Below are positions 36,802 to 43,761 of a stretch of 64,000 nucleotides of DNA, one piece after another. The DNA lies in NCBI GenBank assembly GCA_013287475.1, contig JABDDT010000005.1, forward strand, positions 1-64,000. The letters are read 5' to 3'. Each line of letters begins with the position of its first letter. The first letter of the stretch is position 1. Source of the DNA: Bacteroidota bacterium (lineage in GTDB: Bacteria > Bacteroidota > Bacteroidia > Chitinophagales > Chitinophagaceae). The translations under genes were made by a program, and so were the position numbers. The notes below the pieces were generated by a model, which saw only the letters and a program-made list of their open reading frames with translations, made no database searches and was not told the DNA's origin.

Positions 36802-37101
36802 ATGACCGTAAACATTCAGACAGTGCACTTCGAAGCTGATAACAAATTAGTAGACTATGTAAACAAAAAATTATTACGATTGGATACATTCCATGACAGA
36901 ATTGTAACGGTGGAAGTTTATCTTAAGCTTGATAATGTGGTTCATACGATAAAAGATAAAATAGCAGAAATTAAAGTACATGTACCCCGGCAGGATTATT
37001 TTGTTAAATGTTCTTCTAAATCATTTGAAGAATCTTTTGATAAAGCAATGGGATCAATTATCAACCTGATCAAACGAAAAAAAGATAAACAGGCTGCCTA
37101 G
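36802..37101 (+). CDS. hpf: Ribosome hibernation promoting factor (HPF/RaiA, short form)
   Basis: 99 residues from the ATG at 36802 (MTVNIQTVHFEADNKLVDYVNKKL). The upstream in-frame extension to 36739 is not conserved-looking. It has the beta-alpha-beta fold with the basic FVKCSSKSFEESFDKAMGSI helix and lacks the dimerisation tail of long HPF. It binds the 30S subunit in stationary phase. A strong terminator follows. Confidence 0.87.
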   Translation: MTVNIQTVHFEADNKLVDYVNKKLLRLDTFHDRIVTVEVYLKLDNVVHTIKDKIAEIKVHVPRQDYFVKCSSKSFEESFDKAMGSIINLIKRKKDKQAA

Positions 37102-37106
37102 ATTTA

Positions 37107-37131
37107 AACCCCGGTCCGGGGTTTTTTTTTG
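37107..37131 (+). terminator. Intrinsic terminator of hpf
   Basis: AACCCC (37107-37112) pairs with GGGGTT (37118-37123) around a small loop, followed by a run of nine or more T. Confidence 0.85.
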
Positions 37132-37213
37132 AACTTGTTTTCAGTTGCAGGAAAGGATCTGTAGCTTTCGCTAGAAAATATACTTCAAAATTTTTCCATT
37201 TAACAAATTCGCT

Positions 37214-37221
37214 TACCTTTG
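37214..37221 (+). promoter_or_regulatory. -7 promoter box of the tRNA-tuf cluster
   Basis: TACCTTTG (TAnnTTTG) with TTTT at the -33 position (37191-37194), 82 bases before the first tRNA. Confidence 0.55.
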
Positions 37222-37303
37222 CCTTCCCAAAAAAACAGGCGGATAAATCCGTCAGTTTTAGTTCTTTGTAAAACGGTCAGGCCCATATTATTAAAGAAAT
37301 CAT

Positions 37304-37376
37304 GCCAGAGTAGCTCAGATGGTAGAGCAGCTGATTTGTAATCAGCTGGTCGGGGGTTCGATTCCCTTCTCTGGCT
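37304..37376 (+). tRNA. tRNA-Thr (anticodon TGT)
   Basis: 73-nt cloverleaf, acceptor GCCAGAG/CTCTGGC, anticodon stem CTGAT/ATCAG around TTTGTAA (TGT, codon ACA), T arm GGGGGTTCGATTCCC. CCA not encoded. First tRNA of the cluster leading into tuf. Confidence 0.95.
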
Positions 37377-37438
37377 CAGCTGGCAGAATAGTCAATTTCC
37401 GGAATGGGAGATTCTTGTCAGGGGGGAAAAGTGAAACC

Positions 37439-37521
37439 GGGCAAGTAGTCAAGTGGCCAACGACAACAGACTGTAAATCTGTTCTCTTCGGAGTTCGGTG
37501 GTTCGAATCCATCCTTGCCCA
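37439..37521 (+). tRNA. tRNA-Tyr (anticodon GTA)
   Basis: 83-nt class II tRNA with acceptor GGGCAAG/CTTGCCC, anticodon loop CTGTAAA (GTA) in stem ACAGA/TCTGT, and a long variable arm (TCTTCGGA region). CCA not encoded as a triplet. Confidence 0.93.
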
Positions 37522-37540
37522 CCGCGCGCCTTTGGCGCAG

Positions 37541-37673
37541 AGTATGGAAGAGTGAGAATGTGAGAGTGAATTTCTAATTATTTATAAAGTTCTTTGAGTT
37601 GATAATAGGGTTTTGGAGCGTGTGAAATACTTATTTTATTCTCACACTCTCACACTTCCATATTCTCATACTT
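37541..37673. repeat. Inverted pair of 7/8-bp-period tracts between tRNA-Tyr and tRNA-Gly
   Basis: Left arm 37541-37571 is purine-rich (AGAGTGAG, AATGTGAG units) and right arm 37638-37673 is its imperfect complement (CTCACAC, TCTCACA, CTTCCAT). Together they can fold into a long hairpin over an AT-rich loop. Same style as the other periodic tracts in this region, though here the period shifts between 7 and 8. Confidence 0.6.
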
Positions 37674-37680
37674 GTATTAT

Positions 37681-37753
37681 GCGGAAGTAGCTCAGTTGGT
37701 AGAGCGACAGCCTTCCAAGCTGTAGGTCGCGGGTTCGAACCTCGTCTTCCGCT
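37681..37753 (+). tRNA. tRNA-Gly (anticodon TCC)
   Basis: 73-nt cloverleaf with acceptor GCGGAAG/CTTCCGC, anticodon stem ACAGC/GCTGT around CTTCCAA (TCC, codons GGA/GGG) and T arm CGGGTTCGAACCTCG. CCA not encoded. Confidence 0.95.
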
Positions 37754-37819
37754 CTTGCTGCCGGATCCCGCAGTGGTGGGAGAAGGCAGGTCTTAACAAA
37801 GTAGTCAATAGCATAGGCA

Positions 37820-37847
37820 GGCCACCTGCGCTAAAGCTACGGCGGCC
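37820..37847. repeat. REP-like extragenic palindrome
   Basis: GGCCACCTGCGC, TAAA loop, then GCTACGGCGGCC: imperfect palindrome with GC-rich ends between tRNA-Gly and tRNA-Thr. It resembles the CGCTAAAGC-centred palindromes scattered in many bacterial genomes. GC content is clearly above the surroundings. Confidence 0.6.
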
Positions 37848-37859
37848 TAAACCATACAT

Positions 37860-37931
<72 letters not shown>

Positions 37932-38025
37932 CATTTTTAACCGGGTTGTTGAATGGAAAAAAGAAAAGCAGGATTTAGGAAAATAGAATCAATTATTTAA
38001 AAACAAAATTTAAAACTAGATACCA

Positions 38026-39213
38026 ATGTCAAAAGAGACCTTCAAAAGGGATAAACCCCACGTTAACGTTGGAACCATTGGTCATATTGACCATGGTAAA
38101 ACCACATTAACAGCTGCCATTACAACCATTTTGTCTTCAAGAGGACTGGCAACAGCAAAAAAGTACGACGAAATCGATGCAGCCCCTGAAGAAAAAGAGC
38201 GTGGGATTACCATCAATACGGCGCACGTAGAATATCAGACGGCTAACCGTCACTACGCGCACGTGGATTGCCCAGGTCATGCTGACTATGTAAAAAACAT
38301 GATTACAGGTGCTGCCCAGATGGATGGTGCTATCCTGGTTGTCGCCGCAACTGATGGTCCAATGCCACAAACAAAAGAACATATCCTGCTCGCCCGCCAG
38401 GTAGGCGTTCCGCGTATGGTTGTTTTTATGAATAAAGTTGACCTGGTCGACGATCCCGAATTACTTGAACTGGTTGAAATGGAAATCCGCGAACTGCTTA
38501 CTTTCTATGGGTTCGATGGCGATAATACTCCAATCATCCAGGGATCAGCTACAGGAGCTCTTGCTGGTGAAGCAAAATGGATTAAAGCAATAGACGAACT
38601 GATGGACGCGGTTGACAGCTATATTCCACTGCCTCCACGCCCGGTTGATCAACCATTCCTGATGTCGGTTGAAGACGTGTTTTCTATTACAGGACGCGGT
38701 ACAGTTGCTACCGGACGTATCGAAAGAGGCCGGATTAAAGTTGGTGAAGCAATTGAAATAGTTGGATTGATGGAAGCGCCACTTGGTTCAACTGTAACAG
38801 GAGTGGAAATGTTCCGCAAACTACTGGATGCCGGAGAAGCGGGTGATAATGCAGGTTTACTTCTGCGCGGTATTGAAAAGAATCAGATCCGCCGGGGAAT
38901 GGTGCTTTGCAAACCTGGAACTATTACACCCCATACAGATTTCAAATGCGAAGTTTATGTATTAAGCAAGGAAGAAGGCGGACGTCATACTCCCTTCTTC
39001 AATAAATATCGTCCTCAGTTTTACTTCCGTACGACGGATGTTACAGGAGAAGTTGAGTTACCGGCAGGAACTGAAATGGTGATGCCTGGTGACAACAGTG
39101 CATTAACTGTTAAACTGATCCAGCCTATCGCAATGGAAAAAGGTTTGAAATTCGCGATACGTGAAGGCGGACGTACAGTAGGTGCAGGACAGGTAACAGA
39201 AATCCTGAAATAA
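38026..39213 (+). CDS. tuf: Elongation factor Tu
   Basis: GTPase delivering aminoacyl-tRNA to the ribosome. 395 residues with G1 [10 protein letters not shown]3 [10 protein letters not shown]4 NKVD and G5 GSATGAL (SA-type). Switch I segment [16 protein letters not shown] is present, and the C-terminus [14 protein letters not shown] is canonical. Located directly after four tRNAs and before tRNA-Trp-secE-nusG, a gene order common in bacteria. Confidence 0.98.
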   Translation: MSKETFKRDKPHVNVGTIGHIDHGKTTLTAAITTILSSRGLATAKKYDEIDAAPEEKERGITINTAHVEYQTANRHYAHVDCPGHADYVKNMITGAAQMDGAILVVAATDGPMPQTKEHILLARQVGVPRMVVFMNKVDLVDDPELLELVEMEIRELLTFYGFDGDNTPIIQGSATGALAGEAKWIKAIDELMDAVDSYIPLPPRPVDQPFLMSVEDVFSITGRGTVATGRIERGRIKVGEAIEIVGLMEAPLGSTVTGVEMFRKLLDAGEAGDNAGLLLRGIEKNQIRRGMVLCKPGTITPHTDFKCEVYVLSKEEGGRHTPFFNKYRPQFYFRTTDVTGEVELPAGTEMVMPGDNSALTVKLIQPIAMEKGLKFAIREGGRTVGAGQVTEILK

Positions 39214-39253
39214 GCTGTTCCCTCCAAAGCGGGAAGAATAAATCAGATTTTAT

Positions 39254-39261
39254 TATATTTG
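39254..39261 (+). promoter_or_regulatory. -7 promoter box of tRNA-Trp/secE/nusG
   Basis: TATATTTG (TAnnTTTG) 49 bases before tRNA-Trp. No clear -33 element. Confidence 0.5.
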
Positions 39262-39267
39262 CAAGAA

Positions 39268-39303
39268 CTAAAAGCTGTCTCGGTCAAGCGGGATAGCTTT
39301 TAG
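39268..39303 (+). terminator. Hairpin between tuf and tRNA-Trp
   Basis: Perfect 9-bp stem CTAAAAGCT (39268-39276) / AGCTTTTAG (39295-39303), followed by CTTTCTA. It could end the tuf transcript, but it also lies downstream of the TATATTTG box, so transcripts starting there would carry it as a leader hairpin. Confidence 0.5.
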
Positions 39304-39309
39304 CTTTCT

Positions 39310-39381
39310 ACGGGAATAGTTCAACGGTTAGAATAGAGGTCTCCAAAACCTTTGATCAGGGTTCGAATCCTTGTTCCCGTG
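39310..39381 (+). tRNA. tRNA-Trp (anticodon CCA)
   Basis: 72-nt cloverleaf with acceptor ACGGGAA/TTCCCGT, discriminator G, anticodon stem GAGGT/ACCTT around CTCCAAA (CCA, codon TGG) and T arm GGGTTCGAATCCTTG. 22 bases upstream of secE. Confidence 0.93.
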
Positions 39382-39403
39382 CGGAGTTAATTTGAAAATT
39401 ACT

Positions 39404-39598
39404 ATGAACAAAGTCACGAATTATTTTAAAGAGTCCTATAAGGAACTTATGGAGAAAGTAACCTGGCCAACCTGGTCAGAACTCCAGCAGTCAACAGTTA
39501 TTGTACTTGTTGCCACCATGCTCATTACAGTGCTTGTGGGTGTTATGGACCTGTTCTCCAACGGTATTTTAAAATTCATCTATTCATTATTATCCTGA
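39404..39598 (+). CDS. secE: Preprotein translocase subunit SecE
   Basis: 64 residues from the ATG at 39404 (MNKVTNYFKESYKELMEKVTWPTW). Short form with one membrane helix (about 32-52) and the conserved KVTWPT amphipathic motif. Part of the SecYEG channel. Its TGA overlaps the nusG ATG (TGATG), so the two are co-translated. Confidence 0.95.
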   Translation: MNKVTNYFKESYKELMEKVTWPTWSELQQSTVIVLVATMLITVLVGVMDLFSNGILKFIYSLLS

Positions 39599-40206
39599 TG
39601 GAAACTATTAATCAAACAGCAACACCGGATCCGGCAGAACAATCCTCACAGGTCCCTGTTAAGGAAACCAAATGGTATGTTCTGCGCGTAGTAAGCGGGA
39701 AAGAAAGAAAAGTGAAAGAATACCTTGATAAGGAGATTTCACGCGGAGGCTGGAGTGAAGTTGTGAAGCAGATTTTTCTCCCCATAGAAAAGGTTTATAA
39801 AGTTCAGAACGGTAAAAAAGTGATGCGTGAAAGGAACTATTATCCCGGATATGTAATGGTAGAAGTTGTGGAAGGTAAATTGGGAGACGATTTACGGGAT
39901 GCTGTTAAGAATACACCCAGCGTTATCCATTTTCTGGGAAAGGAAAATCCAATTGCTCTCCGGAAAGCAGAAGTTAATAAGATGCTGGGCAAGATGGATG
40001 AAATGGCAGAAGCGGGTGGTATGAGTATGAGTGAACCTTTCATCATCGGAGAAACAATCAAGATCATCGAGGGACCATTTAATGATTTTAACGGAATCAT
40101 TGAGGAAGTCAACGATGAAAAGAAAAAACTGAAAGTAACTGTTAAGATTTTCGGAAGGTCCACCCCTGTGGAATTAAATTATATGCAGGTAGAAAAAATA
40201 GCCTGA
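39598..40206 (+). CDS. nusG: Transcription termination/antitermination protein NusG
   Basis: 202 residues. NGN domain with KWYVLRVVSGKERKVKEYLDKE and YYPGYVMVEV, and a C-terminal KOW domain (GETIKIIEGPFNDFNGIIEEVN). It binds RNA polymerase and, with its KOW domain, S10 or Rho. A bidirectional terminator follows. Confidence 0.96.
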   Translation: METINQTATPDPAEQSSQVPVKETKWYVLRVVSGKERKVKEYLDKEISRGGWSEVVKQIFLPIEKVYKVQNGKKVMRERNYYPGYVMVEVVEGKLGDDLRDAVKNTPSVIHFLGKENPIALRKAEVNKMLGKMDEMAEAGGMSMSEPFIIGETIKIIEGPFNDFNGIIEEVNDEKKKLKVTVKIFGRSTPVELNYMQVEKIA

Positions 40207-40220
40207 GGTTTTTTCTGTAA

Positions 40221-40266
40221 GAATAAAAAAGACGTCCCGTTCTAAACGTGACGTCTTTTTTTATTC
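40221..40266. terminator. Bidirectional intrinsic terminator
   Basis: GAATAAAAAAGACGTC (40221-40236) pairs with GACGTC followed by T7 and ATTC (40250-40266), with an inner CGTT/AACG stem. A-run before and T-run after, so it serves nusG and the convergent histone-like gene. Confidence 0.88.
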
Positions 40267-40309
40267 TTCGGTCGTTGTATATAGCTATCCTCAAACTGCA
40301 AAACCAAAT

Positions 40310-40651
40310 TTAGAAAGAACTGCCTGAATCCTGGCTTCCGGAACCATTGGAACTATCCGGACCTGGACTTGGCATAGAGGGAGCTGGCATAGGAGCAGCA
40401 GGCGTTGCGCTGGATTTCTTAACTGTTTTTTTCTTTGCTGCTTTCTTTTTAGGAGCCGCTTTTTTCGCAGCTTTCTTTTTGGGAGCAGCTTTCTTTTTGG
40501 GCGCTGCTTTTTTCTTTGGTGCTGCTTTTTTCTTCGCAGCTTTTTTCTTAGCTGGTCTCTTTTTTGCTGCCTTTTTTGCGGACTTTTTAGGCGCAGATTT
40601 CTTTTTAGGCGAGGCCTTTTTCTTAGCCGCTTTTTTCTTTGACTTTGCCAT
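40310..40651 (-). CDS. Histone H1-like Lys/Ala/Pro-rich DNA-binding protein
   Basis: 113 residues. The first ~80 are almost entirely Lys, Ala and Pro in AAPKKK / AAKKK units, like the C-terminal tail of eukaryotic H1 and chlamydial Hc1/Hc2. The last ~35 are neutral (SSATPAAPMPAP, then Ser/Gly/Asp). Disordered and strongly basic, so probably binds DNA or RNA non-specifically. The repeat of the AAPKKK unit (18 bases) may vary in number by slippage. Start ATG at 40649-40651. The low-complexity A/F-rich frames on the opposite strand are not coding. Confidence 0.78.
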   Translation of the reverse strand: MAKSKKKAAKKKASPKKKSAPKKSAKKAAKKRPAKKKAAKKKAAPKKKAAPKKKAAPKKKAAKKAAPKKKAAKKKTVKKSSATPAAPMPAPSMPSPGPDSSNGSGSQDSGSSF

Positions 40652-40762
40652 AATTTGAAGACAATTTTAAATGATTTGAAAGCTTTGGATGTTTGTGGCA
40701 AAAAGTTAAACAGAAATCTTCATATAGAAAAAAATGAGCGCACTTAATTGGAAAACTATTTT

Positions 40763-40811
40763 ACGCTTAACGCAGAATACTAAACGCTGAACGCCTGATT
40801 CTATACGGAAT
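40763..40811 (+). repeat. 7-bp-period tract, seven units of ACGCTGA type
   Basis: ACGCTTA, ACGCAGA, ATACTAA, ACGCTGA, ACGCCTG, ATTCTAT, ACGGAAT in uninterrupted register. Imperfect, intergenic. Confidence 0.65.
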
Positions 40812-40965
40812 TGAAGAAAAGATGAACTGAAGACAGACTGTGGAGGCGTTCAGAAAAATGCTGCCTATTCATAATAAATGAATGAAAATTTCAAAATTAC
40901 ATTCAACTATTTTACTCCGGTGATCAGCGCTGGGCTTTCTGAGTTCAATTCAGCCGGAGCATTAT

Positions 40966-40997
40966 TTTGACATTTAATCAAAAAAACCCTAATTTCG
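40966..40997 (+). promoter_or_regulatory. Promoter of the rplKAJL operon
   Basis: -33 element TTTG (40966-40969), 20-base spacer, -7 element TAATTTCG (40990-40997, seven of eight to TAnnTTTG). The best-spaced promoter in the window. Confidence 0.6.
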
Positions 40998-41023
40998 CGT
41001 CCCCAATCGAAAGTTCTTAGTAT

Positions 41024-41066
41024 ACCGTAAGGTTTGGGAGTCCCGGCTAAGCATGGGACGTTAACA
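41024..41066 (+). promoter_or_regulatory. Probable L1-binding leader of rplK-rplA
   Basis: Stem GTCCC (41040-41044) / GGGAC (41055-41059), with GGGAG entering and GGGACG leaving the stem. This resembles the L1 site of 23S rRNA (GGGAG...GGACGCC), which mRNA leaders of L11-L1 operons mimic. It would let free L1 repress translation of rplK and rplA. Confidence 0.45.
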
Positions 41067-41081
41067 CCAAAAAATGTAAAC

Positions 41082-41525
41082 ATGGCAAAGCAAATTTCCG
41101 GTTATGTCAAGTTGCAGGTAAAAGGCGGTCAGGCCAACCCGGCCCCACCTATAGGACCTGCATTAGGATCCAAGGGTATTAACATTATGGAGTTCTGCAA
41201 GCAATTCAATGCCAGAACCCAGGATAAAATAGGAAAAGTTCTTCCTGTTCTGATCACTGTCTATTCCGACAAATCCTTCGATTTTATTATCAAAACACCG
41301 CCTGCAGCTGTTCAGATTCTGGAAGCAGCAAAATTACAGAGCGGATCCAAAGAGCCAAATCGTAACAAAGTAGGTAAGGTTAACTGGACCCAGGTAGAGG
41401 CCATAGCAAAAGACAAAATGCCCGACCTGAACTGCTTTACCGTTGAAAGCGCCATGCGCATGGTTGCCGGTACGGCACGCAGTATGGGTGTCAACGTTGA
41501 AGGCAAAGCTCCATGGGACAATTAA
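41082..41525 (+). CDS. rplK: 50S ribosomal protein L11
   Basis: 147 residues from the ATG at 41082 ([23 protein letters not shown]). An in-frame start at 41034 would run through the leader hairpin and is rejected. N-terminal domain with [22 protein letters not shown] (thiostrepton-region contact) and a C-terminal rRNA-binding domain ([25 protein letters not shown]; shown split by role only). First gene of rplK-rplA-rplJ-rplL. Confidence 0.97.
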   Translation: MAKQISGYVKLQVKGGQANPAPPIGPALGSKGINIMEFCKQFNARTQDKIGKVLPVLITVYSDKSFDFIIKTPPAAVQILEAAKLQSGSKEPNRNKVGKVNWTQVEAIAKDKMPDLNCFTVESAMRMVAGTARSMGVNVEGKAPWDN

Positions 41526-41552
41526 TTCTGAACACTTTTAAAAAATTATGAT

Positions 41553-42245
41553 ATGGCTATCTCCAAAAAAAGAAAATCTGTTGCCGCTAAGGTTGACAAA
41601 AATAAAGCCTACACTCTGAAAGATGCATCTTCCCTCGTAAAGGAAGTCAACATCGCAAAATTTGATGCCTCTGTTGACCTGCACATTCGCCTGGGAGTGG
41701 ACCCAAAAAAGGCAGACCAGTCAGTCCGAGGAACAGTAAGCCTTCCTCATGGGACAGGTAAAACTAAACGTGTACTGGTATTATGTACGCCGGATAAAGA
41801 AGCCGATGCACGGAATGCGGGCGCTGACTATGTCGGCCTTGACGAATTCATTCAGAAAATTGAAGCAGGCTGGGTTGACTTCGATGTCGTTATTGCAACA
41901 CCTTCAGTTATGCCTAAAATTGGTAAACTGGGTAAAGTACTTGGACCACGTAACCTGATGCCGAATCCGAAAACCGGTACCGTTACAAACGATGTAGCTG
42001 GGGCTGTAAATGAAGTAAAAGGTGGTAAAATAGCTTTTAAAGTAGATAAGGCGGGTATCATACACGCTTCTATCGGAAGAGTTAGTTTCACTCCGGAAAA
42101 AATTAATCAGAACAGCCAGGAATTGATCAATGCAGTGATCCGAGCAAAACCGGCCACTTCAAAAGGTACATACGTAAAAAGCGTATTCATGGCAAGTACT
42201 ATGAGTCCGTCAATTTCTATCGATACCCGCGCATTCGCTCAATAA
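41553..42245 (+). CDS. rplA: 50S ribosomal protein L1
   Basis: 230 residues. Core motifs [32 protein letters not shown] and [20 protein letters not shown] are diagnostic. Component of the L1 stalk and likely repressor of its own operon through the leader before rplK. rplJ follows after 19 bases. Confidence 0.97.
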   Translation: MAISKKRKSVAAKVDKNKAYTLKDASSLVKEVNIAKFDASVDLHIRLGVDPKKADQSVRGTVSLPHGTGKTKRVLVLCTPDKEADARNAGADYVGLDEFIQKIEAGWVDFDVVIATPSVMPKIGKLGKVLGPRNLMPNPKTGTVTNDVAGAVNEVKGGKIAFKVDKAGIIHASIGRVSFTPEKINQNSQELINAVIRAKPATSKGTYVKSVFMASTMSPSISIDTRAFAQ

Positions 42246-42264
42246 AACATTTTAAATAAAGGTT

Positions 42265-42795
42265 ATGACCAAAGATCAAAAAAACGAAGTAATTGAACTG
42301 TTGAAAGGCAAGTTCTCCCAATACCATAATTTCTATGTGACCAATACTGAATCTCTGACTGTGGAACAGGTTGGAAAGCTGCGCCGGATCTGCTTTAGTA
42401 AAAAAGTGGAAATGAAGGTCGCTAAAAATACGCTTATCAAAAAAGCTCTGGAAAATCTCGATTCTAAAAGGTATTCCGGTATGTTTAGTTCTTTAAACGG
42501 CGTTACCGCACTTCTTTTTTCTGAAAGTCCAAAAGAACCGGCGCTTATCATCAGCAGTTTCCGTAAGGATGGTAACCTGGAAAAACCAGTACTGAAGGCT
42601 GCATTCATCGATGGTGATGTTTTTGAAGGAGATAATCAACTTAAAATACTTACCACCCTGAAGAGCAAACATGATCTGATTGGTGAAATTATCAGCCTGT
42701 TGCAATCACCTGCTAAAAATGTAATCAGTGGTTTGAATGCTGGTGCAAAATTAGCCGGTCTTGTTCGGGCAGTTGGAGCTAGAGCGCAGGCGTAG
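42265..42795 (+). CDS. rplJ: 50S ribosomal protein L10
   Basis: 176 residues (MTKDQKNEVIELLKGKFSQY...). Binds L11-region rRNA and carries the L7/L12 dimers through its C-terminal helix (KNVISGLNAGAKLAGLVRAV). Contains the typical TVEQVGKLRR and VAKNTLIKKAL segments. The last base of its TAG stop is also the first base of a 10-unit 7-bp repeat, and rplL lies unusually far (240 bases) downstream. Confidence 0.95.
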   Translation: MTKDQKNEVIELLKGKFSQYHNFYVTNTESLTVEQVGKLRRICFSKKVEMKVAKNTLIKKALENLDSKRYSGMFSSLNGVTALLFSESPKEPALIISSFRKDGNLEKPVLKAAFIDGDVFEGDNQLKILTTLKSKHDLIGEIISLLQSPAKNVISGLNAGAKLAGLVRAVGARAQA

Positions 42796-42871
42796 AACGC
42801 CGAACGCCGAACGCCGAACGCCGAACGCTTAACGCTTAACGCTGAACGCTGAACGCTGAACGCTGAAGGCG
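42795..42871 (+). repeat. 7-bp-period array, ten units of (G/T)AACGC(C/T)
   Basis: Units begin at 42795, 42802, 42809, 42816, 42823, 42830, 42837, 42844, 42851 and 42858, as GAACGCC x4, GAACGCT, TAACGCT x2, GAACGCT x3, then a degenerate unit at 42865. The register starts inside the rplJ stop codon. The clearest of the 7-bp tracts. Confidence 0.9.
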
Positions 42872-42936
42872 AAAGGCTTAAGGTGGAATAGGAAAGAAAA
42901 GTTCTTTACATAAAATAATAATCGCAATTAACCGCC

Positions 42937-42971
42937 AGGCTTTAAGCTTTAGGCTTTCAGCTTTTGGCTTT
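42937..42971 (+). repeat. 7-bp-period array, five units of (A/T)(A/G)GCTTT type
   Basis: AGGCTTT, AAGCTTT, AGGCTTT, CAGCTTT, TGGCTTT in exact register, followed by T-rich sequence. Imperfectly complementary to 42865-42890 (GAAGGCGAAAGGCTTAAGG), so the rplJ-rplL spacer can fold into a long hairpin. Confidence 0.8.
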
Positions 42972-43035
42972 TTTAATAACCATCCTCCGGAGTTGGCCGT
43001 AAGGCGGACCATGAAGGGGGAAAAAATCAAACAAA

Positions 43036-43413
43036 ATGGCAGACTTAAAATCATTCGCAGAACAGTTAGTATCCCTGACTGTAAAGGAAGTTAATGAACT
43101 CGCAAAAATTCTGAAAGAAGAGTATGGTATCGAACCTGCTGCTGCAGCCGTGGCTGCTGCTGGTCCCGCTGCAAGTGGTGCCGCAGCTGTTGCTGAAGAA
43201 AAAACAGCATTTACTGTTATTCTGAAAGCCGCTGGCGCAAACAAACTGAATGTGGTTAAAATTGTTAAGGACCTGACAGGACTTGGATTGAAAGAAGCAA
43301 AGGACCTCGTTGATGGTGCCCCAAAACCAGTTAAAGAAGGTGTTAGCAAAGCAGATGCAGAAGGTCTGGTTGCTAAACTGAAAGAAGCTGGTGCTGAAGT
43401 TGAAATTCAGTAA
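43036..43413 (+). CDS. rplL: 50S ribosomal protein L7/L12
   Basis: 125 residues. N-terminal dimerisation helices ([22 protein letters not shown]), an Ala-rich hinge ([20 protein letters not shown]) and the factor-binding C-terminal domain ([20 protein letters not shown] ... [16 protein letters not shown]). Ends with a strong terminator at 43436. The 240-base spacer upstream holds two periodic arrays. Confidence 0.96.
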   Translation: MADLKSFAEQLVSLTVKEVNELAKILKEEYGIEPAAAAVAAAGPAASGAAAVAEEKTAFTVILKAAGANKLNVVKIVKDLTGLGLKEAKDLVDGAPKPVKEGVSKADAEGLVAKLKEAGAEVEIQ

Positions 43414-43435
43414 TTCTGCATTTATATTTTATGGA

Positions 43436-43474
43436 AAATGGTGAATAGTTCTGGTGGCTGTTCACCATTTTTTT
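43436..43474 (+). terminator. Intrinsic terminator of rplKAJL
   Basis: AAATGGTGAA (43436-43445) pairs perfectly with TTCACCATTT (43461-43470), followed by TTTT. It separates rplL from rpoB. Confidence 0.85.
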
Positions 43475-43478
43475 ATCA

Positions 43479-43563
43479 TGGACGGTCGACAGTTGACTGC
43501 TGACAGATATCAGGTGTAAATTCACACCAAAAGACCGTCAACTGTCAACCGTCAACAGTCAAC
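43479..43563. repeat. Inverted pair of 7-bp-period tracts (GTCAAC type)
   Basis: Left arm units TCGACAG, TTGACTG, CTGACAG, ATATCAG (43486-43513). An inner stem GGTGT/ACACC (43513-43529). Right arm units CGTCAAC, TGTCAAC, CGTCAAC, AGTCAAC (43536-43563). The arms are imperfect complements, so the RNA or single-stranded DNA could form a long hairpin. Confidence 0.8.
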
Positions 43564-43602
43564 TATTTTATAGTGAAAGATCCTTATTTCAGCTTAATTC
43601 CT

Positions 43603-43610
43603 TAACTTTG
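43603..43610 (+). promoter_or_regulatory. -7 promoter box of rpoB
   Basis: TAACTTTG, perfect TAnnTTTG, downstream of the rplL terminator. It gives rpoB its own promoter. Confidence 0.6.
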
Positions 43611-43761
43611 CCGTCCGTTTGTATTATCAATTAAGCTATAAATATTCAGCACAATATAACATGCTAATAATCAATGCATTGGGAATTCATTGAATTTCCA
43701 GGGCATTTTTTTGTTTTCCCGCGAACTGTAGTTTGAACATTTAAAATAGGATATATACCGT

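Larger units (their letters stand above)
40652..41081. other. Long intergenic region before rplK
   Basis: 430 bases. It holds the promoters of the histone-like gene (minus) and of rplK (TTTG at 40966-40969, 20 bases, then TAATTTCG), a 7-bp-period tract at 40763-40811, and a structured leader before rplK. I see no gene in the remainder. Confidence 0.6.
43414..43761. other. rplL-rpoB spacer with terminator, inverted periodic arms and promoter
   Basis: 348 bases: rplL terminator (43436-43474), a large imperfect inverted repeat built of 7-mers (43479-43563), a -7 box (43603-43610) and an AT-rich leader of about 145 bases before rpoB. No gene. Confidence 0.7.

Noticed and set aside
40347-40658. 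Plus-strand open frame rich in Ala/Phe opposite the histone-like gene
   Set aside because: It is the reverse complement of the AAPKKK-coding repeat and has only F/A/L-rich low complexity, with no family pattern.
41034-41081. Early start of rplK at 41034
   Set aside because: It would run through the structured leader. L11 proteins begin at [10 protein letters not shown].
42795-42871. CRISPR or minisatellite array at GAACGCC repeats
   Set aside because: The unit is 7 bases with no spacers or repeat of 20-40 bases, and there are no cas genes in the window.
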